Shown: positions 25,867 through 35,157 of the stretch, in pieces
Layout: each line of letters begins with the position of its first letter
Numbering within the stretch: position 1 is the first letter of the stretch
Assembly (NCBI RefSeq): GCF_900452395.1
Contig: NZ_UGNV01000001.1
Coordinates: 1,017,501-1,081,500 of the forward strand
Length of the DNA stretch: 64,000 bases
Source: Legionella beliardensis
GTDB taxonomy: Bacteria; Pseudomonadota; Gammaproteobacteria; Legionellales; Legionellaceae
Reading direction: 5' to 3'
Notes under the pieces: model-generated
Database searches by the model: none
What the model was told of the DNA's origin: nothing
The model's input: the letters and a program-made list of their open reading frames with translations, nothing else
Program-made: the position numbers and the translations under genes

Positions 25867-28482
25867 CTATCCCTGAGGTGATAATGAATATTGTATAACA
25901 GGCTGCTGCGCTTTAGGTTCTTCCTCTGTCCCCATAAGATGGGCTGATAGACTAGTGGGCATAGAATGCGCTGACGGTTGAGGTTGAACGAACTCATGGC
26001 GTTCAGAGTTATTTTGTGGATCAACTCCTAGATCAGCAATCATTCCTTTCAAAACCTGATTATGATCTTCTGAATCTTGAGGTGAATGATCCATGGGCGG
26101 ATTATTTGGAATGGGGTTCATATCTACAGTAGTTGGCTGCTTAAACTTCTGAATCAATTTTACCAAGCCTGTGGTAATTAAGGTAGCGCCTGCACCGATA
26201 CCCGCGCCAATCACAGCACCAATTGCAGTACCTGGGCCTGGGAAAAGTAGCGTACCTATGAGCGCGCCAGCGCCTGCGCCTAAGCCAGTACTACCTATCG
26301 TCGTCATTAAGGCACCAAAGATAGGGTGATTCGTAACGGCATTATAAATACCGGTAGCAAACAAACTGGTAGAGGCACTCACACCGGCACCAATGGCTGC
26401 CCCAATGGCAGTTCCTATACCTGGGAAGGCAAACGTACCTAAGATAGCGCCAATACCTGCACCTAAACCTGTGCTACCTACTGTGGTTAAGGCTGTGCCC
26501 AGAGCTGGTTTTTTCTTGAATAATTCGAGAAGACCAGTTCCTGTTAAGCCTAAACTTAATCCGGTTCCTGCACCAATTGCACCGCCTACAGCGCCACCAA
26601 GCATACTACCAAGTCCAGGTATAGGGATTAAAAAGGTGCCGAGGAATCCGCCAATGACAGTAAGACTTACAATGGCTGCTGCTTTTAATTTATTTTGGTG
26701 TTTAACCCACCATGGCTCTGTAACAGGTTCTATTGCAACGAGTTGAGGCTCGGTGTTCAAATCATCAATTTGCTTAAGCTCAACACTTAAATTTTTAAGT
26801 TGTTCTAACAAATTCTCAAATTGTTCTAGTAACTCTTCTTGAAGATTACGCTCTAAATCTTCAAGAAGAACATTTCTTAAATGGCCTAGCTGGCTATCAT
26901 CGATTCGACTAAAATCCATGTTTAATAGTCGAGGCAGTGCGCTTCTTAAGAAAGAAGTATTACCCGTTTTTAGCATCGCTAAAACAGCAACATGCTTATC
27001 AGAGGTATGGAGTAGCTCAATTGAAAGAGGATTTATTAAAGACTTATTAGGGAGTGACTCGTCAAAATATGTGAAAAATTCAGCAAAATGCTGCGGCAGT
27101 AAATTAAGTATTTGCTTATGGAGCGCATTAAAATAGCGGCCAACTTTCGCCTTGTTTTCTTCAATAATTTCGCGCGACAGATAGATGTACAACTCTTGCT
27201 GAAACGCTCGTAAAATGGCTTGTTCATCTGCGTCTTGTGAGTCTTGCTCATCTGATGGCTGTATCCATTTTTTATATTCTTCACGCACATGTTCAGCGGT
27301 TTGGCCTGGCTCTAGGTGGCCAGAAACTTGAGCCCATTGAACTAATGCTTCCAAGCTTTGATGCTGATAGATGTCAGCATACAGTTCGTTTTGTAAAAAA
27401 CCCGTAACAAAGCCGCTGCCTGTTTGATAATGAGGAAGATAGCGGCTATCGCCATTATTAAACAAGGAAATATTTACTTTTTGTTCATTAATAATTGTTT
27501 TAGTTGCGATAATCACTTGGCCGGCTTCGCCACGACCCGTTGGAAAGCGCGAACGAAGCACTTTATTTGCTTCTAAATTCTCAATACGCTCTTTAAGATC
27601 AGGAAAAACCAATTGAGCAATTTGCCGAGTGTATTCAGCAACTTTTTCTTCATAGTCAGCCGCATCCTCGTTATTCATCATAGACATAGGGATTTCAGTA
27701 CCTATGTATAAAATATCATTCGCGTAAAAGACTCGAATGCGCGGTGGGCGTACTAAATTCCAGCCAAATTGTTTTAAAGGTTCTTGCCAATCGGTTAAAT
27801 CTAAAGAGCGTTGATTAGCTTGTAATTCATCGCAGGTAATAATTGGTTTATCGTGCTTATTTTTTATAAAAAAAGTGACAGTCCCATGGACGGGAACAAC
27901 GGGCATAGCTGCTACATCGTCTGTGGTATGTTTTAGGTGATGAGTTGCCTTATCCGGGTAAATAATTTCATCTTTTTTATCGCCACGCAAAGCACCTGTT
28001 GCCACATGAATATGAACGTCATTGTCTACAAAACCATTGATTTTCAAATAGTTGCTAACTTGTTTTCGCAATATTTTAAGTGAGGATGTGTTGAAATCTT
28101 CAGAAACTAAATAAAGTTTTCCTTTTTCTTTCAAGGTCTCAATTAATGCATGCTGAAGATCACGAATTTGAATCTGGCTAAATGGTTTAGAGGAAAAAAC
28201 GTTATCATCGCCTTGTTGAAATCCTTGTGCAACAGAAAAGTCGCGTTGATGCATAAAGCTCAGTAAATAATTCTTATCAACGCCATCTGCAATTAATTTA
28301 TCTGTGACATCCTCGGTTTCAAAGCGGAAAATATTAGCGCGTCCATTTTCTCTATTAATGTTCCCATCTGATTTTAAACGATTATCTATGATAATAATTT
28401 CTGCATCGGGCTCAAGTTTTCTCACTTTTAAAGCGCGATGCAGATTTGCAGGGCCCGCACCGATAAAAACATGAATAGTCAC
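25867..28482 (-). CDS. FAD-binding monooxygenase-like domain fused to triple glycine zipper, effector-like
   Basis: 871 aa from a GTG start at 28482, chosen because AGAGG lies 6 nt upstream and the product then opens with a dinucleotide-binding fold (VFIGAGPANLHRAL, GxGxxN at 8-13). The open frame goes 18 codons further to an ATG with no ribosome site. A second flavin-type motif is FNNGDSRYLPHYQTGSG (about 366-382). Residues about 605-770 hold three near-identical glycine-zipper hairpins, each with the pattern TTxGSTGLGAG...G(T/A)xIGA, expected to insert in membranes; a Pro/Gln/Ser-rich polar tail follows. The combination of a redox enzyme with zipper hairpins fits a secreted Dot/Icm-type effector acting on host membranes, but that is inference. 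The redox substrate is unknown. Confidence 0.75.
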   Translation of the reverse strand: MTIHVFIGAGPANLHRALKVRKLEPDAEIIIIDNRLKSDGNINRENGRANIFRFETEDVTDKLIADGVDKNYLLSFMHQRDFSVAQGFQQGDDNVFSSKPFSQIQIRDLQHALIETLKEKGKLYLVSEDFNTSSLKILRKQVSNYLKINGFVDNDVHIHVATGALRGDKKDEIIYPDKATHHLKHTTDDVAAMPVVPVHGTVTFFIKNKHDKPIITCDELQANQRSLDLTDWQEPLKQFGWNLVRPPRIRVFYANDILYIGTEIPMSMMNNEDAADYEEKVAEYTRQIAQLVFPDLKERIENLEANKVLRSRFPTGRGEAGQVIIATKTIINEQKVNISLFNNGDSRYLPHYQTGSGFVTGFLQNELYADIYQHQSLEALVQWAQVSGHLEPGQTAEHVREEYKKWIQPSDEQDSQDADEQAILRAFQQELYIYLSREIIEENKAKVGRYFNALHKQILNLLPQHFAEFFTYFDESLPNKSLINPLSIELLHTSDKHVAVLAMLKTGNTSFLRSALPRLLNMDFSRIDDSQLGHLRNVLLEDLERNLQEELLEQFENLLEQLKNLSVELKQIDDLNTEPQLVAIEPVTEPWWVKHQNKLKAAAIVSLTVIGGFLGTFLIPIPGLGSMLGGAVGGAIGAGTGLSLGLTGTGLLELFKKKPALGTALTTVGSTGLGAGIGAILGTFAFPGIGTAIGAAIGAGVSASTSLFATGIYNAVTNHPIFGALMTTIGSTGLGAGAGALIGTLLFPGPGTAIGAVIGAGIGAGATLITTGLVKLIQKFKQPTTVDMNPIPNNPPMDHSPQDSEDHNQVLKGMIADLGVDPQNNSERHEFVQPQPSAHSMPTSLSAHLMGTEEEPKAQQPVIQYSLSPQG

Positions 28483-28538
28483 AACACACCTCTTTGAAAT
28501 TTTATTTCTTTGTGCATTTGGGCAAATTGTATTCATTA

Positions 28539-28558
28539 AAACTTAAGGTTTTATTAAT
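28539..28558 (-). promoter_or_regulatory. possible PmrA-like box upstream of the FAD/zipper gene
   Basis: On the minus strand two TTAA-core half-sites, ATTAATAAA and CTTAAGTTT, are 11 bp apart, the spacing of the Legionella PmrA box. The match is weaker than at 40949-40968, and no well-placed -10 hexamer is evident. Confidence 0.3.
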
Positions 28559-28751
28559 CAGATAATTTTTTGTTTAACTGTTTGAAATATTGTCATATTA
28601 AGGCTGCTATTGGCTGCTGCAGGGGTAAGAGATAGTGTTGAGGAATACTTGGCATCCTATAAAAATCATTATAAAGTACACGGCACTTATTTGACCTGAG
28701 GCTAAACCCTAGCAGGTTGTACAATTAATCTCTTAAATTAAAAGGAATAAC

Positions 28752-29528
28752 ATGCAAAACACGGAATGGCCCGCCGAAGACTATGCAATTGGTTCATATA
28801 TTCAAGCGACTCTTGCCGATAAATTTTTAAGTGATTTGCACTTAAATGCAACGGATCACGTATTAGATATTGGTTGTGGCAATGGAGCTTATACTCGTAA
28901 AATTCTAGATAAAGTCCCGCAAGGCTCGGTATTGGGATTAGATGCTTCAGCTAATATGTTGCGACTTGCCAAAGAAGTAAGCCTAGATTATCCCAATTTT
29001 TCTGTTGCAAAAGATAATGTACTTAACATGAATTATGCCAATCAATTTGATCAGGTTGTGTCATTTTGGTGTTTGCAATGGGCTAGCCATGATATTAGAA
29101 AGGCCTTTACCAACATTATCAATGCGTTGAAGCCAGGCGGCAAATTCTTTACTCTCTTTCCAGCTGGCGATGATGCCTTTATTAAAGCTTATTGCGTGCT
29201 CTCCGAGGCAGAGCAATTTGCCTGGCTTAGAGATTTTAAAAAACCGGTTGATTATAACGATTTAGATAATCTTCCTGAGAAACTAAGTGATATGCCATGT
29301 AAACACCTTAGCGTGACGCTACATCGTGATTTTATTACGCTGCCAAACTTAGAATTTTTTAGAAAATTTGTAAATGGCATTGCCTTTTATCAGGGGCAAG
29401 CGTCTGATGCAGAAATTAAGCTTATTAACGAAGCCATGGTTGACTGGTTTGCAGAAGAATGCCAGAAAAAATATCAGGGTGAGTATAGATTTAATTGCTC
29501 TGTTTATCTCGTGACTGGTGAAAAGTAA
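28752..29528 (+). CDS. class I SAM-dependent methyltransferase
   Basis: 258 aa. The SAM-binding motif I (VLDIGCGNGAYTRKIL, about 37-52), motif II acidic residue (VLGLDASANML) and post-motif (FDQVVSFWCLQWAS) are clear. It resembles trans-aconitate/malonyl-ACP-type small-molecule methyltransferases; the substrate cannot be read from the sequence. It is monocistronic with a good terminator at 29611-29635 and lies divergent to the FAD/zipper gene. Confidence 0.85.
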   Translation: MQNTEWPAEDYAIGSYIQATLADKFLSDLHLNATDHVLDIGCGNGAYTRKILDKVPQGSVLGLDASANMLRLAKEVSLDYPNFSVAKDNVLNMNYANQFDQVVSFWCLQWASHDIRKAFTNIINALKPGGKFFTLFPAGDDAFIKAYCVLSEAEQFAWLRDFKKPVDYNDLDNLPEKLSDMPCKHLSVTLHRDFITLPNLEFFRKFVNGIAFYQGQASDAEIKLINEAMVDWFAEECQKKYQGEYRFNCSVYLVTGEK

Positions 29529-29610
29529 ACTTAATCAATATAAATTGTAATCTTTTCAAGACCTAAAGAGTGGTGGTTAAAAAATTAACGAGTACTTTTT
29601 AGGTTAATTG

Positions 29611-29635
29611 AGAGGCGCTAAAGCCTCTTTTTTGC
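29611..29635 (+). terminator. Rho-independent terminator after the methyltransferase
   Basis: GAGGC and GCCTC arms around a GCTAAA loop are followed directly by six T residues. This is a classical intrinsic terminator on the plus strand. Confidence 0.8.
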
Positions 29636-29757
29636 AAGTAAACTCCATTTATTTTCTTACGTTTATAGATGCTCACTTATTACTTTATTAAATTTAAGGG
29701 CAAAATAACTAACTTAGCTGTTAAAAATAAGATTTTAATGGTTAATTTTTAAATTTG

Positions 29758-29796
29758 TTAATAATATATTAATCTGAATGATATAAAATATATCAT
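29758..29796 (+). promoter_or_regulatory. possible PmrA-like box and promoter of the 1131-aa gene
   Basis: Two TTAAT half-sites begin at 29758 and 29769, 11 bp apart as in a PmrA box, followed by TATAAA/TATAAAAT (29781-29788) as a possible -10. A short palindrome, ATGATATA and TATATCAT (29778-29796), overlaps it. The region is very AT-rich, so chance matches are likely. Confidence 0.3.
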
Positions 29797-29808
29797 ATAG
29801 TTTAATTA

Positions 29809-32800
29809 ATGGGGTTTGCTTTGACTTGGTATATCGAGGCCTTGCAGCCTGTGATTGATAAGTTACCTTCTGAGCAGAAAGAAAAAGCCAAAAATTTTTT
29901 AAATAACTGTTTTAGTGAATTTGGGCGTATTTTGAATCCTGAGAAGCCTAATCAAATAGATACCCTATTTTGCTTAGCTGTTATTGAAAAAGCAAATAAC
30001 CGACTGATGCCGCGTAAAGGTAATTTATCTTTAGAAAAATTTGCACAAAGCATGTTTTCATTGATGTCACTTTATGCAAAACAGCGCTCTACAAGCCGTC
30101 TTACTAATGACGAAATTCTACGGGTTTTTAATCCAATTTATGTAGCATCTGATGTCTATCCTTTAGCAAATATAGCCCAAAAAGAACAGTTGCAAAAATT
30201 AAAACAATGGGAAATTGAATGGCTGCGAAGGTTAAATTATAAGTTAGAGATAGATTATCAAGCATTTAAGAATTTATTAAGTGGAGTCAATGGAATCCCT
30301 GAAGATATAACTGCTCATCTTAATAGAAAAGCAGCGTTTAAACTATTAGATACCCCTTCTAAATCAAGTGTTAGCAAATTAGGTAGCGAATCATTAGGTA
30401 TTCTCACGTCAACTGGAGCGGGTGCCGCTATCGGCGCAGTTATTGGCTCTATCGTCCCTGGCATTGGGACAGTCATTGGAGCAATACTTGGTGCTGGTAT
30501 TGGTGCTGGTGTAAGCTCTAGTGGCGTGGGGCTAAAAAGGCTATGGGATAGTCATATAAAAAGTGGGGCTGCCATTACATCTGCAGGTAGTACAAGCTTA
30601 GGCCTGACTATTGGTATAATAGTAGGTTCAGTTGTTTTTCCTGGATTAGGTACAGTGCTTGGTGGAGGTATTGGTGCAGTTACAGGGTTTTTAGCGTCAA
30701 TTATACCATCAGCTATTAAAAAGCTTGTTCATAGAGCTAAAACGGCAAAAAAAGAAGCAGAGCGCTCTGATTCTATAGAGAAGCTTAATATTACCGAACC
30801 TGATTCTGCTGATTTATCTTCTCCTGATTTACCAAAGGCTGACTATTACCATCGTCAAATAGTTACTTCACCACCTCAAGAAGGTGATATAAAAGTCCTC
30901 ATGGTCCAAGCGCAGAATAAGCTCATTGACTTGCTTCGTACCCTTGAATTCAAAGGTTCAGAGGATAAAAATAAAAACGCAGAGGATCAAGAAAAGTTTA
31001 CAACAGCTTTAGACAGCAAAGATATTGAGACAATTGTTGCTATGCTACCGAAAGAAGTAGAAAAGGCTCCAAATATAGAAACAAGAAATTCACTGGCAGA
31101 TTATTTAATGATAGCTTCTGAGTTACATAAGCTTAGCCATTTAACTGAAACGCAGATCCCGAGCCGAGATGAGCAAGGCCAGCCTACTAATTTGCTCTAT
31201 TATACTGTTGCTACCCAAGTGGGTGGGGTGACTAAAAAAGTTCCTTTAATTAGTGAAGATGCACTCAGGAACAAATTAACTAAGTTGCGTGATAAAAATA
31301 TAGCTAATGTTACAGATTATATTAATGATTACTCTGAGTACCAACTAAAGCCCAACGCGATTATCAAATTACCCAAAAGCAGTAAAATTCCCTTTGAAGG
31401 CGAGATGATAGAAGAAGTACAACATGAGCTAGTCGCATTAGCTATGTCTAAAATATTAGATTGTAAGACAACCGATGTAGCAATGGTTATGTATGAAGAA
31501 AAGCCTGCACTTTTTATACCCTTTGAGGAGATTAAGCTTTTAGGCGAAGTTGCAGAAGGAAAAGTATTTACAGGAATGGGCAATACCTATGAGCATTATT
31601 CTACGATTAAACCTATAGGTTCTGGCTTACAAAGTAATGGCTTTATAGACGATTTCGGTAAGGCTTTTTCATTGTTATATGTATGTAGCGACCCTGATAG
31701 CATTGGGGCATATAATCAAAATAAAGCGCTTGTTAATGATCGCTCATTATTTATCTTTGACCAAGTTGTCATGTTAAGTAATAAACTGAAGCTGGATTCA
31801 CGCTTAAGTCTTCAACCTGATCAAGCGATAATGAAACATACGAGGCACGGTCGTGGTCGCAATCGAAGCTTAATTGAAGATTCATCCCTGAAGGAGAAAT
31901 TTGCGAGCTTAGAAAAACTAATCCAAAAGCAGGATGTTATTTATACTTACCTTTATAACATAGTAAAAGCACATGAGGCTCAAATTAGCCAAATAAATGC
32001 AAGCTTAAAAACTAAATCTAATCTTGAGGACAGTGACAAAGAGGAGATTGACAAGCTTCGCGAACAAAAAGAGCAAGTCACCCAGCTACGAGACGATGCA
32101 ATTGCTTTATTTAATACGATTAAAAATCGCATTGCAGAGATTCAGGCGGTCTTACCATTGGTAAGCAAAGATTTACCTCGAAGTGCTGTGTGTTCTGCTT
32201 TAATTCTTGAAAAGCTTATGCATAATCCTAGATTATATACTGATACTGGCAAGCCTTATAGAAATCCTTGGACTTACCGGCATAATAATCCTGTACAACG
32301 TGTCTTTACTCAAGGTGACCACGTTGTGGTTAATTTTACTAATAATATCCCGACTAAGATGGTAGAGCTGTTAAATCGAAATAGGCAGTTGTTAATAACC
32401 ATTGATCCAGAAAATCCTAAAAGTTTAACCATGACACGCGCTGATTTTGATAGCTTAAAGGAAGATATGCTTTATCCTGAAATGCGCCTTGAGTTGCAAA
32501 AAGATACAAACTACTTAGACGTAACTTCTTTAGAAATCATTGGTAAAGCTTATGGGGCAGGGCACCAAAAGGATATCTTGCTTTTAATCAAAAAATATCA
32601 AGAAGAAATGAATTCTTCTAATGCTACTCCGACATCGAAGTTAGACGCAATGTGTACATTAGATACTGCGCTACAAGTCCATGCTAAGAATGCAGACGAT
32701 AAAGGGTTTGCAATGCATGTGCGTAAGAAACTACAATTTGATATTCAACAGCGTTTACTGGCAATAATACCTGAAGATTTAAAAGCTCGTTTAAGTGATC

Positions 32801-33204
32801 AAATGAAAGCAGCCTTTGTGGCTGCATTAAGGCTTGATCAAGGTGATGTTTTTAATAACGTGGTTATGTCTGTCATTCGCAAAAACAAAATGGATTCGCA
32901 AGAATTTTCAAACTTTTTGCAGTTATGTATTGACCAAGCTACGACAGCTAATAATCACCAATCTGCAATAAATGCTAGAGCAAAAATTAGCAAGAAAGCA
33001 AATAAATTAGGTGAATTCTGTGCTGCAGCCAGAGAGGAGCAGGCCCTGGATATCGTTGTTGATATAAACTTTGATCCTGTTCAGGCGCGTAAAGTTGAGT
33101 TAAATGCTCAATATCAAATCATAGATAAGACGACAGCACCTTGCCTAGGCAAAGAAGACATATTCGTTGAAGAGCCATTTAATCCAGCACCCTCAACAAT
33201 TTAG
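29809..33204 (+). CDS. large glycine-zipper effector-like protein
   Basis: 1131 aa. Residues about 50-165 are helical and end with a stretch that recalls the last helices of a cyclin box (EIEWLRRLNYKLEIDYQAF); this is a pattern impression only. Two glycine-zipper hairpins occupy about 200-310 (GAAIGAVIGSIVPGIGTVIG, then a VFPGLGTVLGGGIG-type unit). The middle (about 520-660) has a possible atypical-kinase layout: an IEEVQHELVALAMSKIL segment, DPDSIGAYNQN at about 629-639 and FIFD at about 650. The rest is helical with a coiled coil (about 700-770). No signal peptide. Start is uncertain: ATG at 29809 or TTG at 29821, neither with a good ribosome site. Likely a secreted effector. Confidence 0.7.
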   Translation: MGFALTWYIEALQPVIDKLPSEQKEKAKNFLNNCFSEFGRILNPEKPNQIDTLFCLAVIEKANNRLMPRKGNLSLEKFAQSMFSLMSLYAKQRSTSRLTNDEILRVFNPIYVASDVYPLANIAQKEQLQKLKQWEIEWLRRLNYKLEIDYQAFKNLLSGVNGIPEDITAHLNRKAAFKLLDTPSKSSVSKLGSESLGILTSTGAGAAIGAVIGSIVPGIGTVIGAILGAGIGAGVSSSGVGLKRLWDSHIKSGAAITSAGSTSLGLTIGIIVGSVVFPGLGTVLGGGIGAVTGFLASIIPSAIKKLVHRAKTAKKEAERSDSIEKLNITEPDSADLSSPDLPKADYYHRQIVTSPPQEGDIKVLMVQAQNKLIDLLRTLEFKGSEDKNKNAEDQEKFTTALDSKDIETIVAMLPKEVEKAPNIETRNSLADYLMIASELHKLSHLTETQIPSRDEQGQPTNLLYYTVATQVGGVTKKVPLISEDALRNKLTKLRDKNIANVTDYINDYSEYQLKPNAIIKLPKSSKIPFEGEMIEEVQHELVALAMSKILDCKTTDVAMVMYEEKPALFIPFEEIKLLGEVAEGKVFTGMGNTYEHYSTIKPIGSGLQSNGFIDDFGKAFSLLYVCSDPDSIGAYNQNKALVNDRSLFIFDQVVMLSNKLKLDSRLSLQPDQAIMKHTRHGRGRNRSLIEDSSLKEKFASLEKLIQKQDVIYTYLYNIVKAHEAQISQINASLKTKSNLEDSDKEEIDKLREQKEQVTQLRDDAIALFNTIKNRIAEIQAVLPLVSKDLPRSAVCSALILEKLMHNPRLYTDTGKPYRNPWTYRHNNPVQRVFTQGDHVVVNFTNNIPTKMVELLNRNRQLLITIDPENPKSLTMTRADFDSLKEDMLYPEMRLELQKDTNYLDVTSLEIIGKAYGAGHQKDILLLIKKYQEEMNSSNATPTSKLDAMCTLDTALQVHAKNADDKGFAMHVRKKLQFDIQQRLLAIIPEDLKARLSDQMKAAFVAALRLDQGDVFNNVVMSVIRKNKMDSQEFSNFLQLCIDQATTANNHQSAINARAKISKKANKLGEFCAAAREEQALDIVVDINFDPVQARKVELNAQYQIIDKTTAPCLGKEDIFVEEPFNPAPSTI

Positions 33205-33268
33205 GCGCAATAAAAGCCGCTAGCAACTAAACGTAGTAGGTAGTAGTTATTATTTAATACAAATTGGG

Positions 33269-33898
33269 TTAACGCTTACTAAAAGGTTTGCGAATTTGTT
33301 CAACTAAATCAGGTGGTGCTTTTTCTGGAGAACCGGTATTAAAAGGCGGTTTAGGATCATACTCAAGCCTAAGCTCTAAACCTTGCGCAGTTTTTTCATC
33401 AGCAATTTTCGCAGCCAATGAGAGAGCCATGTCAATGCCGGCAGAAACCCCGGCTGCCGTAATTATCTTTCCTGCCTCAACAATGCGTTGCGATGTGGGT
33501 TTAGCACCCCAAGTTTGCAATTGATTTAATACAGCCCAATGCGAGGTTGCGTTTAACCCCGTGAGAATACCGGCTGCTCCTAGAATAAGGCTGCCTGTGC
33601 ATACAGACGTAGTCCAAGTTGTCGTCGCATGAATTTGCTTTACCCAGTCTAAGATATCAGGAAATTGCGTTAAGGAGGTGGCATTACCAGCGCCAGGGAC
33701 AAGCAATATATCGGCATGGGTTACTTCCGCTAAACTATAATCAGCAATGAGCTTTAAATCGGCAGCATAAGTATTAATAACGCCTTTTGTTTGAGCGACC
33801 CTTTTAACCTCAATACCAGGAACTCGACTTAACACTTCATGCGGGCCAATGGCATCTAAGGCGGTCATGCCATCATAGAATAAAAATACCAGTTGCAA
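33269..33898 (-). CDS. DJ-1/PfpI family protein, isonitrile hydratase-like
   Basis: 209 aa of the class I glutamine-amidotransferase-like DJ-1/PfpI superfamily. The nucleophilic-elbow cysteine is in TTSVCTGSLILGAAG and is followed by the family NATSHW element, as in isonitrile hydratases and in the N-terminal domain of some AraC-type regulators. I use a TTG start at 33898: AAAGGAG lies 6 nt upstream and the product then begins QLVFLFYDGMTALD, the normal family N terminus. No DNA-binding domain is attached. Enzymatic role is uncertain. Confidence 0.85.
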   Translation of the reverse strand: MQLVFLFYDGMTALDAIGPHEVLSRVPGIEVKRVAQTKGVINTYAADLKLIADYSLAEVTHADILLVPGAGNATSLTQFPDILDWVKQIHATTTWTTSVCTGSLILGAAGILTGLNATSHWAVLNQLQTWGAKPTSQRIVEAGKIITAAGVSAGIDMALSLAAKIADEKTAQGLELRLEYDPKPPFNTGSPEKAPPDLVEQIRKPFSKR

Positions 33899-33930
33899 GT
33901 TATACTCCTTTTGATGCGACATAAGAAGCA

Positions 33931-33954
33931 AAAGGGCTCAAAAGAGCCCTTTAA
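33931..33954 (-). terminator. terminator between the small exported protein and the DJ-1 gene
   Basis: AAAGGGCTC and GAGCCCTTT form a 9-bp stem with a four-base loop. It lies just after the stop of the minus-strand 107-aa gene and would separate it from the downstream DJ-1-like gene. Confidence 0.7.
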
Positions 33955-33962
33955 AGCAAAGA

Positions 33963-34286
33963 TTAATCATTTACTTCACAGGTAATTTTAGTGCAATCAC
34001 GACAATGTTTAGAAGCAAATTCAAATGCTTCTTTAGCTGACATTTTTTGGTTTGCCATTTTATCATCAGCAGACTTGTCAGCTGCAACATCGCTACTGCT
34101 GGCATTGGTTGTGCACATCCAATTAGCTTTCATGCTTGTTTGCGTAGTATTGCCTGTGCCAGTACCATTGGTTGTGCTGGTAGAGCTTGTCGTGTTAGGT
34201 GTATTGGTATTATCTGTGCTAGCTGCAGCGAAGCAAGCTACACTGCTTGACATTAAAACAGCAAATCCTAGGATTGTCTTATTCAT
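33963..34286 (-). CDS. small exported Thr/Asn-rich protein
   Basis: 107 aa with a signal peptide (core about 4-18, cleavage near CFAAAS), a low-complexity Thr/Ser/Asn/Gly linker (about 24-50), and a C-terminal block with four cysteines (WMCTT, HCRDCTKITC). The last three Cys are closely spaced, which suggests disulphides or metal binding in the periplasm. The ribosome site is AGGAAG. Function unknown; not recognised as a named family. Confidence 0.65.
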   Translation of the reverse strand: MNKTILGFAVLMSSSVACFAAASTDNTNTPNTTSSTSTTNGTGTGNTTQTSMKANWMCTTNASSSDVAADKSADDKMANQKMSAKEAFEFASKHCRDCTKITCEVND

Positions 34287-34425
34287 GATATCTTCCTTAT
34301 GTTTAGATTATATTTCTGTCCTTCTTTATGGCAAACATCTAAAACATACGACTCTTAATTATAGCAAAATAATCAGGGGTTAGAATTAAAGCAATCTAAA
34401 AACACGACTAAATAACACATCGTTT

Positions 34426-34457
34426 AAAGTGGCTGCAAACCATTCTGCAGCCACTTT
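34426..34457 (-). terminator. strong hairpin after the HdeD-like gene
   Basis: A perfect 12-bp stem (AAAGTGGCTGCA and its complement TGCAGCCACTTT) with an 8-nt loop lies just past the minus-strand stop. The following tract on the minus strand is AAACG, so termination relies on the stem. Confidence 0.6.
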
Positions 34458-34470
34458 AAATTTGATTTGT

Positions 34471-35022
34471 TTAACGAAGAGCAAGTGCAAAGAAGACATA
34501 ACTCCAACCGCTAATCAGTAATTCAATAGCAATAAGTAAGCCAATAACCCACAAGCCACTTACAGGCCAACTGCTAAGAATAATAACCCCCATAATAATG
34601 GATGCAAGGCCTGCTAAAATGAGCCAAAATGAACCTTTATTTTGCTTTAAGGTAAAAGCCATGACAAAGCGGATAAAGCCAATGGCAATCAGTAACCAGG
34701 CTAACATCGCAGTTAAAATAGCAGAAGCAAGCACTGGGTCGTAAATAATTAAAGCGCCTGCCCAAATATAAAGTAAGGCAATGAGAACATGCCAGAGTAT
34801 AGCCTTCCAGCCTTTACATTTAAAGGCATCAATCAACTGGCCCGCGCCCGCAATAATAAGAAGAACGCCAATTACTAAAATACTGGCTAAGGTAACACTA
34901 ACAAGCATGCCTAAGGCTAATGCACCAAGCACAATAAATAAAATGCCTAAACCAAGGAGCCAGCCCCAATGACGCCTTAAGCTCGCGGGAATAGCCAATT
35001 TATTGCTAGTATTGTTGTCCAT
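34471..35022 (-). CDS. HdeD family (DUF308) membrane protein
   Basis: 183 aa with six hydrophobic segments in the HdeD/DUF308 arrangement of three two-helix units (WLLGLGILFIVLGALALG opens the first). HdeD is linked to acid resistance in enteric bacteria; here the physiological role is not known. The start follows an AGGT-type ribosome site. The gene is monocistronic, with a 12-bp hairpin after the stop. Confidence 0.85.
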   Translation of the reverse strand: MDNNTSNKLAIPASLRRHWGWLLGLGILFIVLGALALGMLVSVTLASILVIGVLLIIAGAGQLIDAFKCKGWKAILWHVLIALLYIWAGALIIYDPVLASAILTAMLAWLLIAIGFIRFVMAFTLKQNKGSFWLILAGLASIIMGVIILSSWPVSGLWVIGLLIAIELLISGWSYVFFALALR

Positions 35023-35157
35023 AACCTGTCACCTATTGATAGTTATACATATCAATAATAGATTATTTATAAGTCTACATGCCAATTTTAGACAGAAAAT
35101 CATAAAAACGCTTTTAGATAAAATAGAAATAGATCAATCAATTAGATTAAGTTAGCT

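Noticed and set aside
26393-26746. Ala/Pro-rich protein on the plus strand
   Set aside because: It is the antisense translation of the glycine-zipper region, a common artefact of Gly/Ala-rich codons.
28483-28536. 18-residue extension of the FAD/zipper protein from the upstream ATG
   Set aside because: No ribosome site precedes that ATG, and the GTG start gives the canonical dinucleotide-binding N terminus.
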